The notes below the pieces were generated by a model. The model worked only from the letters and a program-made list of their open reading frames with translations. It made no database searches and was not told the origin of the DNA. This document shows positions 11,452 to 26,000 of a stretch of DNA of 64,000 bases, in pieces; positions within the stretch are counted from its first letter, which is position 1, and each line of letters begins with the position of its first letter. The DNA is taken from contig JAKCOZ010000003.1 of the NCBI GenBank assembly GCA_022605955.1, positions 11,355,331 through 11,419,330 of the forward strand, read 5' to 3'. The DNA is from Rallus limicola (Eukaryota; Chordata; Aves; Gruiformes; Rallidae). The position numbers and the translations under genes were made by a program.

Positions 11452-13040
11452 TAATTATTTAGGCTGGAAGAGATTTTAAAGATCATGAAGTCCAACTATC
11501 ACTGCCAAGGTCAACCACTTCCCTGGGCAGGCTGTTGGCAGTGATTGATAATCCTTTTGATGAAGAATTTTTTTCCTACTATCTAGTCTAAACCTCCCCT
11601 GGCACAACTTGAAGCCAGTTCCTCTTGTCCTAGCGCTTGTTTCTTGGGAGAAGGAACCAAGTAGTGAGGTGGGTGTCAGTCTCCAGAGTCACCCTCACTG
11701 GAGGTATTTAAAACATGCATTGATGTAGTAGTGCTCAGGGACATGATTAAGTGGTTGGACTTGGCAGTGTTAGGTTAACAATTGGATTTGATAATCTTAA
11801 AGGTTTTTTCCAACCAAAAAGTATTCTATGATTCAACACCCACCCAGGTACGACCTCCTGTCAGGTGGATGTAGAGAGCGATCAGGTCTCCCCTCAGCCT
11901 CCTTTTCTTGAGGCTAAACAAGCCCTGTTCCCCCAGCCACTCCTTATCAGACTTGGGCTCTAGACCCTTCACCAGCTAAATGTCTCTTCTTTGGACACAC
12001 TCCAGGAAGTCAACAGCTTTTGTCATAATGAGGGGCCCAAAACTGAACACAGGACTTGAGGAGTGGTCTCTTCAGTACTGAGTACAAGGGGATGATTACT
12101 TTCTGGTGCTGGCCACCAGCTGTGATGCTGTTGGACACCTTGGCAACCTGGGCACACTGATAGGTCATATTTGGCTAACAACCAACTCCTCCAGGTCCTT
12201 TTCCCCATTGCAGCTTTCTACCCATTCTTCCCCAAGCCTGTTGTGACCCAGCTGCAGGACTCAGCACTTGTTGAACCTCACTCAGATGGCTTTCTTCCAT
12301 TGATCCAGCCTGTCCATATCCTTTTTCAGAACCTTCCTGCCCTCAAGATGATCTGCTCCATAACCTTCCCTGGCACTGAGGTCAGGCTGACAGGTCTGTA
12401 GCTCCCCAGATCCTCCTTCCAGTCCTTCTGGTAGATGGGCATCACACTGGCTGACCTCCTGTCAACTGGGACTTCCCAGGTAGCCAGGACTGCTGATAAA
12501 TGATGGGAAGTGGCTTGGTGAGTACCTCTGCCAGCTCCCTCAGCACCCTTGGGTGGATCCCATCTGGTCCCACAGACACGTGTGTCCAAGTGGAGTGGCA
12601 GGTCACTAACCATATCCCTTGGATTCTGGGGGTGTTGTTCTGTCATGCCTGTCCCTGTCTTCCAGCCCAGGGGCTGGGTACCCAGAGAACAACTGGTCCT
12701 ACTGCTAAAGACTGAGGCAATGAAGGCATTAAGTGCCTTGGGCTTTTCCTCAGCCTTTGTCACTGTGTTTCCCCCAGCTTCCAACACAGGATGGAGATTC
12801 TCCTCAGCCTTCCTTTCATTGCTGCTGTATTTCTAATTGTCTTTTATGTCAGGAATAAGATTAAGTTCCAGCTGGGCTTTGGCCCCTCTAATTTTCTCCC
12901 CAGACAGCCTAAGGACATCTTTCTAGTCCTCCTGAGTTGCCTGCCCCTTCTTCCAAAGGCCATAAACTCTCCTTTTTTCCTGAGTTCCAGCCAAAGATCT
13001 CTGTTCAGCCAGGCCCATCTCCTTCCCTACCTTGGGAGCC
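11452..13040 (-). mobile_element. CR1 LINE, antisense, internally deleted copy A
   Basis: The plus strand reads as reverse-complement CR1: 3' UTR at the left, then reverse-transcriptase coding sequence. The minus strand at 12326-12787 keeps a frame with [20 protein letters not shown], the conserved RT block of CR1. The middle (about 12060-12350) is deleted relative to a complete CR1, removing the RT palm with its aspartates. A sense CR1 tail is embedded at 11661-11836. The copy pairs with that at 52568-57020. It is dead as a transposon. Confidence 0.9.
11661..11836 (+). mobile_element. Nested sense CR1 3' tail inside antisense CR1 copy A
   Basis: The segment runs in the opposite direction to its host element and ends ...CCAACCAAAAAGTATTCTATGATTC, the sense CR1 3' end. 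Its first 23 bases (containing GAGGTGGGTGTCAGTCTC) are the inverse of host sequence expected at the same place in CR1 (CAACACCCACCTC). The left junction is therefore fold-back-like rather than a simple insertion. The same junction occurs at 52859. Confidence 0.8.
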
Positions 13041-13217
13041 CATTAAACATGATGCTAGCAAAGTTGAAGCATCATCTCCACAAATAAGAACAAAAACATT
13101 TAACATGCTATCTACTCAAATGTTTCTGTTCTCTTGATGTTCCCATACAAAACAAGGCTGAAAACACTTTTAAAATGCACATTGCATTTTATACAAGCTT
13201 GTAATAGAGAAGCAATA

Positions 13218-13237
13218 ATGATGATGATGATGATGAT
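13218..13237. repeat. (GAT)n microsatellite
   Basis: About seven tandem GAT units in intergenic DNA between CR1 copies. Confidence 0.9.
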
Positions 13238-13657
13238 TAAGAAAAACCCAGAATTAATGGTGTTTTCCCTCCTTTTTTGTCTCAAGTATAAAGATGTAGT
13301 AGTACAATAATATCTTAAGTAATTCAGAGTTCAGTAAAGTCAAGAAATGTGTATGACAAAAACCTGTGCATCTAAAAGCAGAATTTTATCAGAAGATAAG
13401 CATGAACAGCAGCAATGGGAAAAGAGGCTCCTTTAGAGCTGAGGAGTTTGCAGAATGGATGTGTGAATGGGCAGCCCCCACTTTGATTTGACTGAGATTT
13501 GTACATTCAAAATTAGTTGTAGAGACAATTAACAACTTGTAATAATATCTTAGCAATAATTCTTCATGACTGAGGTCTTGAAGATGACATCTGCTCAACA
13601 TGCACAGAGGACACATGACTACATATTTTAAATTTCACTCCTGAGGTAATGTTAGTT

Positions 13658-14436
13658 TCACTTGTAAGGTGTTGCACTTGGGCTGGAAGAATCCCAGACA
13701 TATACACAGACTGGAAGAATTGCTCCTTGAGAGCAGCCCTGCTGAGAAGGACCTGGGTGTCATGGTGGATGAGAAACTTAACATGAGCCAGCAGCTGCTC
13801 TTGCAGCTCACAAGGCCAATGGTATCCTGGGCTCCATCAGAAGAGGGGTGGCCAGCAGGGACAGGGAAGTGATTGTCCTTCTCTACTCTGCCCTCTGGAG
13901 GCCCCATCTGGAGTCCTGTGTCCAGATCTGGGGCCCACAATACAAGAAAGATGTAGAACTGTTGGAGAGGGTTCAGAGGAGGCCATGAGGATGATTAGAG
14001 AGCTGGAGCACCTCCCCTATGAGGAGAGGCTGAGGGAGCCGGGCTTGTTCAGCCTGGAGAAGAGAAGGCTGCAGGGGGACCTCATTGCAACCTCCCAGTA
14101 CCTGAAGGGAGCATACAAAAAGGAGGGGAATCAACTTTTTAGAAGGGGAGACAATGGCAGGACAAGGGGGAATGGACTAAAGATAAGGGAAGGAGGTTTA
14201 GGTTAGATCTTAGGGGGAAGTTTTTTACAGAGAGAGTAGTGAGGTGCTGGAACAGGCTGCCCAGAGAGGTGGTGGATGCCCTGTGCCTTGAAGTGTTCAA
14301 GGCCAGGTTGGATGGGGCCCTGGGCAACCTTGTGTAGATCCAGGCCTGAGGTTGGTGACCCTGCCTGTGGCAGGGGTGTTGGAGCTCTATGATCCTTGGG
14401 GTTCCTTCCAACCCATGCCATTCTGTGATTCTATGA
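13658..14436 (+). mobile_element. CR1 LINE, sense, 3' part
   Basis: It starts in the ORF2 C-terminal coding region (GGTGTTGCACTTGGGCTGG, an HLGW-like peptide) and runs through the 3' UTR to the tail CCATTCTGTGATTCTATGA. The block CACCTCCCCTATGAGGAGAG encodes the usual HLPYEER. The frame is broken by substitutions and small indels. It is 5' truncated, as most CR1 copies are. Confidence 0.92.
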
Positions 14437-14957
14437 CTTGGCTCATTCATGTTTTCCATGTGTTTTTAAAACTAGTTCAAGCTACTAATTAGAAATCTAT
14501 AATTAAAGCTAGCCTATAAATAATTCCTGAATAATAATGCAGATAAATAATGCCTCCTAGTTTAGAGTGTTTGAACTTGGTGATTGATACCTTGTAAATA
14601 AGATAACTAAACTTTGCATAGCATTGTTTTTTAATATTGGGATGTTGTGAAGTACTAAGACTACAAAAAACCAAGTATAATTTTGATACCAAATACTTAT
14701 CTTTGTTTCTCAATCTTTATAAATTATTTGCTGCCGTTTTCTGATTTGACTAAATCAAGTTAATTAAATTATATTACAAATACTGGCAGCTCAATGTTGT
14801 AGCATCTTTGGGTGGAACACAATACTCTTAAGCCTACACTTTTTTGGTCTTGTACCATTCTCAAAGACTTGCTCAGAAGATGAATCCTTACTTTCTTATC
14901 CTTTTCTGTCCCATTGTAGCAACTGAAGTAACTTAAACTATTTGATCAATGCTTTTC
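14437..14957. other. Spacer between two CR1 copies; nothing recognised
   Basis: AT-rich unique-looking DNA separating a sense CR1 and an antisense CR1 placed tail to tail. Confidence 0.6.
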
Positions 14958-16634
14958 AGAGAATCACAGAATCACAGAATCTTAGGGGTTGGAAGGGACC
15001 TCAAGAGATCATCGGGTCCAACCCCCCTGCCAAAGCAGGCTCCCTATCTCATATTGCATAGATAGGCATCCAGACGAGACTTGAATCTCTCCAGAGAAGG
15101 AGACTCCACCACCTCCCTGGGCAGCCTATTCCACTGCTCCGTCACCCTCACTGTGAAAAAGTTCATCCGCATGTTGGTGTGAAACTTCCTATGCTCCAGC
15201 TTACAGCCATTGCCCCTAGTCCTGTCCCCACTGACCACTGAAAATGGGCTGGCCAATTCCCCCTGCATCCCAAGTCTAAGATATTTATAAACACTAATTA
15301 GGTCCCCCCTAAGTCTTCTTTTCTCCAGGCTGAACAGACCCATCTTTCCTCATAGGGGAGATGTTTCAGGCCCCTAATCATCTTCGTTGCCCTTCTCTGG
15401 ACTCTCTCCAGAAGGTCCCTGACTTTTTTATACCAGGGAGCCCAGAACTGGACACAATACTCCAGGTGGGGCCTGACCAACGCAGAGCAGAGGGGGAGGA
15501 TTACTTCCTTCGACCTGCTGGCCACACTCCTCCTGATGCACCCCAGGATCCCATTGGCTCTCTTAGCCCCCAGGGCACACTGCTGGCTCATGGCCAACCT
15601 GTCATCAACCAGGACCCCCAGGTCCTTCTCCACAGAGCTCTTCTCCAGCAGGTCATCCCCCAGCCTGTACTGATAAAGTTGGTTGTTCCTCCCCAGGTGC
15701 AAGACTCTACACTTGCTCTTGTTGAACTTCATTAGATTTCTCCCTGCCCAGCTCTCCAGCCTGTCCAGGTCTCACTGGATGGCAGCGCAGTGTTCCTGTG
15801 TGTCAGCCACTCCTCCCAGCTTTGTATCATCAGCACTTGCTGAGGGTGGATGCTATTCCCTCATCAAGGTCGTCAATGAAGATATTAAACAGGACTGGAC
15901 CCAACACCGAGCCCTGGGGAACACCGCTAGTCACAGGCCTCCAGTCAGACTCTGCTCCACTGATCACAACCCTCTGAGCTCGGTCCGACAACCAATTCTC
16001 AACCCACCTCACTGTCCGCTTATCTATCCCTTGTTCTCTCAGCTTCTCTATCAGGATGTCATGGGAGACAGTATCGAAAGCTTTGCTAAAGTCAAGGTAG
16101 ATGACATCCACTGCTCTCCCTTCATCCACCCAGTTGGTGATGACATCATAGAAGGCTATGAGATTAGTCGAGCACGATCTCCCCTTGGTGAATCCATGCT
16201 GACTACTCCTCATGACCTTCTTCTCTTCCAGTTGTTTGGAGATGGCATCCAAAACAAGCTGTTCCATCACCTTTCCAAGGACAGAAGTGAGGCTGACTGG
16301 CCTATAGTTACTGGGATCCTCCTTCTTGCCTTTTTTAAAGACTGGAGTGACATTGGCTATCCTCCAATCTTCAGGCACTTCTCCTGTAGTCCAGGACCTA
16401 TCGAAGATGATAGAGAGCGGCTCTGCAATCACCTCCGCCAGCTCTCTCAGCACACGTGGGTGTACCCCGTCCGGGCCCATGGATTTGTGTGCATCCATTC
16501 CTTTGAGTCGCTCCTGGACCACCCCTACCTCAACTAGAGGGGAGCCATTCATTTCCCAACCACTCCTACTTTCGTCTGGGATCTGTGGGTCCCGAGAAGC
16601 ATTCGGAGTAAAGACCGAGGCAAAGAAGGCTTTT
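14958..16634 (-). mobile_element. CR1 LINE, antisense, relatively young 5'-truncated copy with long broken RT frame
   Basis: The left edge has three tail units (CAGAATCACAGAATC). The minus strand then carries most of the ORF2 reverse transcriptase in three frames: 16552-15830, 15732-15298 and 15343-15044. Recognisable RT blocks are [48 protein letters not shown] and [20 protein letters not shown], followed by the C-terminal HLPYEER and [18 protein letters not shown]. Three lesions are visible: a frameshift at about 15833-15838 immediately before the catalytic Asp-Asp, a TGA at 15772-15774, and a frameshift near 15344-15350. The upstream endonuclease part is absent. The few lesions and close match to the fragment at 40280 suggest recent activity of this subfamily. 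Confidence 0.95.
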
Positions 16635-17612
16635 GCTTAAGGCAAACTGAATACAGAGAACATATGAATATTTGATGTTCTATTTAAGCTTCTGATGTTT
16701 CCAAGTAACGGTAAGTATTCTTTTTAAGGAGATAAGTACACACATTTTAAAAACATTTCAAGATCATCTATGAGTTTAGATGCTACTAATCTGTCTTTTT
16801 TAGATACGAGATTTAACATGACTTTTGCAGTTGTCTTTTGCAAATTTTACAAGCAACATGCTGCTATTCATTTGCTTGTTCACCTGACATCTACTTGACA
16901 TGTTTGCACTCCAGTCTGTTATTTAAGAATACACACAAGTAAAGTTTCTGCCACTTAAAACAGTCACAGCTTGACTCCAGAGAGAGCCTGTGGTCCTTAA
17001 GGATCCAAAGATAAACAAGCACTGACTGCTTCCCTGATGCAAAATGGTAGAAAACTACAGGGTGGTAAAAAAGAGAAGTCACTCAAAGCTACAGGGGCAA
17101 ATTACTATAATTGGTACTGGCAGTTGTTAAAAGGAACAGAAAAAAGGCTACCACTTCAGAGCCTTCAGGAAAGAGGAAGCAGGAGCTGGATCAGGTGAGT
17201 AGTCACTGCACACTGGTACACTAGGGCTCAGGAAACAATTAGCTGGGGTTAAAGAAAAATTAAGAGCAGAAAAATACAGCAGCAAATAGTAATAAATAAA
17301 TACTGCTCAATGAACAAGCTGAATCTTAAAGAATTCAAATCTTCTCAAATAAGTTATCTAAGTTCAGAAAATGCATGTGATTAATAGAAGAAATCAAATC
17401 CATTACAGTGAGTTTTATGCTACTTTGAAGGGACTGAGGTGAACCATTTCTTCTTTCCACTCCCATCAGATAAAAATTATCTACAGATTCTACCATTAGC
17501 TGGCAAGATACCATCATGTACAGTCCTCCTTCACAACGAGATCATAGCAGGGTTTTATTTGTTCTTTTTTTTTAAAAAAAGAAAACAAACCACAACTCCC
17601 CCCTCCGCCCCT

Positions 17613-17655
<43 letters not shown>

Positions 17656-18235
17656 GCGCGTGCACCAGCCTTCTTGCGTCACACGTCTGCTCCTCACTAC
17701 TGCTACATCAGTAGTTTCATTTGTTAAGATCAAACGAGGTGAAAGGCACCAATAGAACATTTTATAAAGAGAGCCAGACTAGTAGCTTATCTTAGGTAAA
17801 CATACTGCCACAGAGGAGAACAAACTGCTTCTACTTCTAAGGCCAGCAAGTGGACATATTACGAAAAAGATTGGTGGGGAAAAAAAACCTGGGATAAACT
17901 ATGCAAATACGTTTTGTCCTCGTGTACCCTCTAGCGGCTGCGCAAGGTGACGCTGGCCTCACAGCACCCCAAGCCCAAATTTCCTCAAGACAGAACCAGC
18001 GCTGACCTCTGCAATAGTTCTCTTTAGTAGACAAAGGACTCATTAGATCAGAGTTCCGAGCAGGCACAAGTATGGATTCCTTGTAGTTTAAAGTAAATTT
18101 TGCCTTGTTAGCTTATTCCAATGAATCCACGTTTTCTACTTAGAAAGTGGTAAAATAGGTCAAGCTAGACACATAGCAAGCATTCAGGGCAAGGAACTGT
18201 GAGTATAAATTATATAAGCTAATATAGTTGTGTCA
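16635..18235. other. Intergenic, with a CA microsatellite; no gene seen
   Basis: AT-rich DNA. A minus-strand AATAAA is present at 17548-17553, which could serve a very long ATG12 3' UTR, but nothing else supports that. Confidence 0.5.
17614..17660. repeat. (CA)n microsatellite with CG/GC tail
   Basis: About twenty CA units followed by CGCGCGCG. An alternating purine-pyrimidine run of this length can adopt Z-DNA, and length polymorphism is likely. Confidence 0.95.
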
Positions 18236-18464
18236 GAGGAAGTTTAGGTTGGATATTAGGAAAATTTCTTTACTGAAGGGGTTGTCAGATATTGGAACAG
18301 GCTGCCCGGGGAGGTGGTTGAGTCACTGTCCCTGGAGGTGCTGAAAAGAAGAGTAGGCGTTCTACTTGGTGACATGGTCTAGTGTTGGACCTAGTAGGGC
18401 TGGGTGGACAGTTGGGCTAGATGATCTTGAAGGTCTTTCCCAACCAAAACCATTCTATGATTCT
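18236..18464 (+). mobile_element. CR1 3' UTR fragment, sense
   Basis: It contains the conserved GGAACAGGCTGCCCGGGGAG and ends GATGATCTTGAAGGTCTTTC ... CCATTCTATGATTCT, the standard CR1 3' end. No coding part remains. Confidence 0.92.
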
Positions 18465-18610
18465 AATGACATGGTGCCAGAAATCAGCTACTATAAAGCA
18501 ATGTCACAAACAATTACATTTCAAGCCCCCAACAACAAGCATTACCATAACAGATCTGGTAATCCTGCCAGCCTCTGGCAGTGTATTTTTGAAGGCAGTT
18601 TCATCCGGTG

Positions 18611-18720
18611 TAGATGTGGCCCTCAGGAACACAGCTTAGTGGTGGGCTCGGCAGTGTCAGGTTTATGGTTAGACTCAATGATCTTAAAGGTCTTCACCAA
18701 CGTCCATTGTTCTATGATTG
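18611..18720 (+). mobile_element. CR1 3' tail fragment, sense
   Basis: A short older copy: AGATGTGGCCCTCAGGAAC, then CAATGATCTTAAAGGTCTTC and a tail TTCTATGATTG. It lies 150 bases after a similar fragment with unique sequence between, so it is probably a separate insertion. Confidence 0.85.
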
Positions 18721-20051
18721 TATGTGCCTGTGTTCCTGTGCCCTATGTTCAGGCTGTACACAAACTGCAGGATCAGTAAATAAAGCTGACTATTAGTTCT
18801 TCCAAAGTTCTCTAAGGGAGGAAACAATCCGATCCACAGGTTGCAGAGACCACGTAAGAGCCACTTATACATGAAACAGCAACAAATGGTTCAAGACCCT
18901 TGTATAAGCATGCTCTGAAGTACGTGTTTTGCCTGTCTGTGCTGAAGTGGATTACATCAGGGACTAAAACTGTCATCCAGCGTAAGAACACTCTGCGAGC
19001 AAACAGCTAACATTTAATTTAGTACACTTTACGCAAACATACAAGACTGTACAGCAGACATTTAAAATAACCCATTAAAAACAGCCCCCCCCAAAAAACC
19101 TTCTAATAAATAAATGGAAAGGTCAGTACCCTCGTCAAGGTACCAAGTCCTCTCCAGGATGAAAAAAAAAATCCTCATTATATTACGACTTAGCAAAAGG
19201 ACATAAAGTGCATTCTTTTTGTTGATGGCACATGCAGCTCATGAAAATGAAAAATAAGAGCAGCCAAAAGGAGCAAACTTAGAGCAGGTTTTTAGCATTT
19301 CGCGTCTATTTCTTCCTTAACTGAAAGATGCAACAGCTAGTAATTACAAAGTGCCAGAAGAAACACATTGGTAAGTCCTGAGGCGTTCAGCCTTCAATAA
19401 ATCACTGCACAATTTGGGTGGGAGAAAAGTTATTTCAGAGACCTATCATTATGCTGTGCCATGTAAGAGGTAATTACTCTACCAACATGATGAAGGCACA
19501 GGGTGAAGAAATCAGATTATATACCAATACCCACATATTTAAGATGAGGGGAAAAAAATCAAAACACTTGACTTAAGTTACATGTCCAAGATGAAGACTC
19601 CACAAAGAACAGAACACAGATGTACAACACGTCAGAATCAAACTGAATCCCAGGCTACTTGTACAATAAACATCCCTTTTAATAAAAAGGAATTTTTATC
19701 TTCAGTACAGCATATAGAGTGACAGAGCAGCCCAGTCCTCCAGGCAACTATGAAAGAGTTTCCCCTCAGATACATCAATTGAGAACTCAGCAGCAAGAGA
19801 GCTGGATCTACTCTGTGGATGGCAGATAGAGATTCCTTTCTGTACCTCACATGTACATCAGAAAAAAGCTACATGATCAGATGGCCTAGGTAGCTCTTCT
19901 ATGCTTTTCATCTGCATTGTTTTATAAATGTACTAGTCATAAGCAGAAACGCAAAAAAAAACCCTTCTTTGTGTTTGTAGGTTGTGTTCAACAAAGTTAG
20001 TCCCTTTTCCATTTTTGATGACAACACCTTAAGAATTGTTTTGCTTGTCAT
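18721..20051 (-). other. ATG12: Probable ATG12 3' UTR and downstream flank
   Basis: This directly follows the ATG12 stop codon on the minus strand. No minus-strand AATAAA was seen within 1 kb. The nearest variant signal is ATTAAA at 19013-19018, which would give a 3' UTR of about 1 kb. No further exon is seen. Confidence 0.45.
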
Positions 20052-22934
<2,883 letters not shown>

Positions 22935-23003
22935 ATGATCAAAGCCATCCTCATCTTCAACAACCACGGCAAGCCGCGGCTCTCCAAGTTCTACCAGCGC
23001 TAT
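22935..23003 (+). CDS. AP3S1: AP3S1 coding exon 1
   Basis: 23 codons, [15 protein letters not shown] then LSKFYQRY, with donor TAT|GTACGG in phase 0. Reading through the donor leaves a 230-codon open frame, which is an artefact of the GC-rich intron. Confidence 0.98.
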
Positions 23004-26000
23004 GTACGGCCGGGCCGGGGCCGCGCGGGGCCTGGTGCGCGGGTGGGGGCGGGGCAGGGGGTGCCGGGCCGGCCGGCCGCTCACCTGAGGCGGCGGGCAT
23101 TTCCGCCCTGCAGCCCGCCCGTTTCCCCCGTGGTGTGGGACTTGGTACGCGGGGATCCACCAGCCGGGTGCCTCCCCCCCCGCGCCGTCGCCGGGTCTGA
23201 GCCTGCCCCGAGGGCAGGGCAGCGGCCTGGGCTGGGGGCGGAGGGAAGGCGAAGGGTGCGAGAGCAGCCAGCTAGGCAAGCGAGATTTGGAAGAAGCGCT
23301 TTTCCCAGGCAGCGCTGTTTTGGCTGGGCACTGCCCGTCAGGGGTGCTGGAGCTGACGGAAGGGTGTCCGTGTCAGCACAAATGCTGAGCTGGTCTGCGG
23401 AAGCGCTGCTCGAAACTCGGCCAGGCTTTTTAGCCAGGCTTTGGTGCGGCGTGTCTCCGTGCGCTGGCAGGGGCGTTGGGATCGGGAAGATGAGTTCTGT
23501 GGGACTGAGGGGTTCAATAAGCAGAGCCTTCTCCCGGGGAGGCGGCCAGAGTACTATAAAAATACAGCTGGCACGAAGAAGGAATAGAAGGGGAAGTCTG
23601 TTCTTTCACAAGGGAGAAAGCAAGTAGCAAAGCAGCGAGTAGAAAGTGCAGCACAAGCGTTTGATATGAATGGACAGAAAGCACAGCCACAGGGCATGAA
23701 GAAACTATGGAAACAGTTGATGTAATACAAGGATAAGAGATTTTAAGCTAACGTTTTGATCGTGTACTGTGTTTTCTAGAAAAGAGGCTGAGCTCTGCTT
23801 GGGCCAACCTTGGACACTAAAGCACAAGAAAACAGCAGATGCTTCACAGAATTACAGAAACAGTTCTCTTTTTCAGTGGTGCTGTGACTGCCATGGATTT
23901 GTGACCACTTATTTGCAGTTCTGACTATTGCAGAACTTATATGTAGCTTTACTGAAAGGGGGGGTGTATCTTCTACTCAGTGCAGACATGATGACTTTGA
24001 CTCTTCACTTTGCATTGTTGGGCTTTTAATTAATGGAGTGTAAGTGATACAGAACATTGCTGTGGATGACTGAATTCAATCACTTAGGCAATATGGGGAA
24101 ATTCTGGTATATATTTATGACCATGTTTTCTTCTTCCTCATCAGTTCTGGGTTACAAAGCAGGTGTCTTTCATTTGCCATTAATTTAAAAAACAAAATGG
24201 AATATTCTCACCTACACATACTGACAAACATTCCCCTTGTGTGCAACCCAGCTCTTTCATTGATAACTTCAATTGCAGAGCTACAGTAGCTTACTGAATA
24301 AGTTTATTTTTGTTTTTTGTCTTCCTGTTGGTTTTTTTTGTGGGTTTTCTTGAGGTTTTTTTTTGCTTCCTCCCTGTCAATGTGGAAGTAAGAAATAGGT
24401 AAATTAAAGTCATTTCTTTGAAACACTCATTTGAAACAGTGAACTTCCATTGTCATTTTCCATTTGTATGCAATTACATCTTTGGATCTTTTGTTACTAT
24501 TGTGTAATGGAAGTCCTGAGAGGAAGAGGAAGCAGGGGGAAGAGAGGTGTTTTTCACCTCTGTCCAGGAGTGAAAGTAATTTCAAAGCATGTCTAGCTGT
24601 TCAGCCTATGGTGGAAATAATAAAATAATAATAAGAAAATAATAATACTTGAGAAGATGTCCTGTTTACTTGGAGAAACTATTTTTAAATTTTTTTAAAA
24701 TAAGTTTTTAAAAATACCAAATCACTATTTTCATGATTGTTTCTCAGTAATGTATTCTTCTGCAACTGTAAAATTGTCGTTTTGCACTGAAATAACAAAA
24801 AGCAGTATGCAGATTTAAGGCTTCAGAAGTACATAGTTTGAGGGTACTGATATACTTTGTGTGCTACACTTTTTAGGTGTAAGTGCTGTGCATTGTTACT
24901 CCATTTTAGCTTGATTGCAGAATATGTTTTCTTTCATAGAGTGAAGATACGCAGCAACAAATTATCAGAGAAACTTTCCATTTAGTATCAAAACGTGATG
25001 AAAATGTCTGTAATTTCCTAGAAGGAGGATTGTAAGTATTACGTTTGAAATAAATGACCAATACTTACTGGCTAGCAAATATTGTAATTGCTGATTGTAA
25101 TACAACTATTTTTAGATGTAATGTGAATGTCATGTCACTTGAGATATTTTAATAGACTGAGAATATCACGTTGCACCAGGTTTCCTAACTGAAGTGTATG
25201 TATGTATTTGATATACATGTATCAAAATGAGTTAGACAATAAGACTTATTTGTAGTACTTTAACTGACATAGTGCCATATCTAGCACTGTAATTCTTAGA
25301 ATCAAGTTAAATATTTTTAAAAAAAGCTTTAAAATGTCCTAACTAACACGGTTTCAACCAATTGTAAAATTTTTTGAGTTAGTATAGAGCTGGGGAATAG
25401 TCAGACTGACATCTACTGACTCAATATGATACATATAAAATACTCTTTCTTGAATCATCTTGGTTGTTCTTTCAGTGTGGCCTTGCTTAGCTGAAGAGAA
25501 AAGGAAATGGAAAAGTGTTTTATTTTGAGGCATTAGTCATCAAGAGTAAATAGTTGTAAAGTTCCCTTCTAGAAAAACGGATCATAGTTGGTGGACTAAG
25601 CTCATGATCTCCTGTCTGTAAACACAGAAATTGTCATAGCCTGATAAGTGTTGTAATTACAGAAATTTCTGATTATGAAAGTCGGTATGTTGATGCCCTA
25701 ACTGTGCAGAGTCAGTTAACTGCTTAGATGTCCCATGTCAGCTATGATGCCTTTTTCTTTATCAAGAATATTCCTGATTTTAAAAGTTTCATTATTTTTT
25801 AAACTAGCGTTGTTTGCTTTGAGCTATTAATCTGATGATTCTATCACTAGCTTCTTGAAGATGATTTCAACAGCAAACATGCTGGCTTGGATTTTGTAAG
25901 TGAAAGGCAGAAGCCATTTGGAGTATTAAAAGCATCACAGCTGTGCAGCAAAAAGAAGCAGATAGAGGACACCATTCTGGCTTTCCCCTTACCACTCAAT

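Noticed and set aside
12500..12836. Plus-strand frames duplicated at 53869-54229
   Set aside because: Near-identical peptides at both places only reflect the two antisense CR1 copies; they are not a gene family.
15683..16537. 284-codon plus-strand open frame
   Set aside because: It is the antisense shadow of the CR1 reverse-transcriptase frame on the minus strand.
19646..19680. Apparent ATG12 C-terminal match on the minus strand (TGTACAAGTAGCCTGGG)
   Set aside because: The frame contains stops and gives no CFGSDGK block. The true exon 4 is at 20052-20111.
22935..23627. 230-codon frame beginning with the AP3S1 start
   Set aside because: Only the first 23 codons are exon 1. The rest is intron 1 read through a clear GTACGG donor, and exon 2 at 24940 continues the protein.
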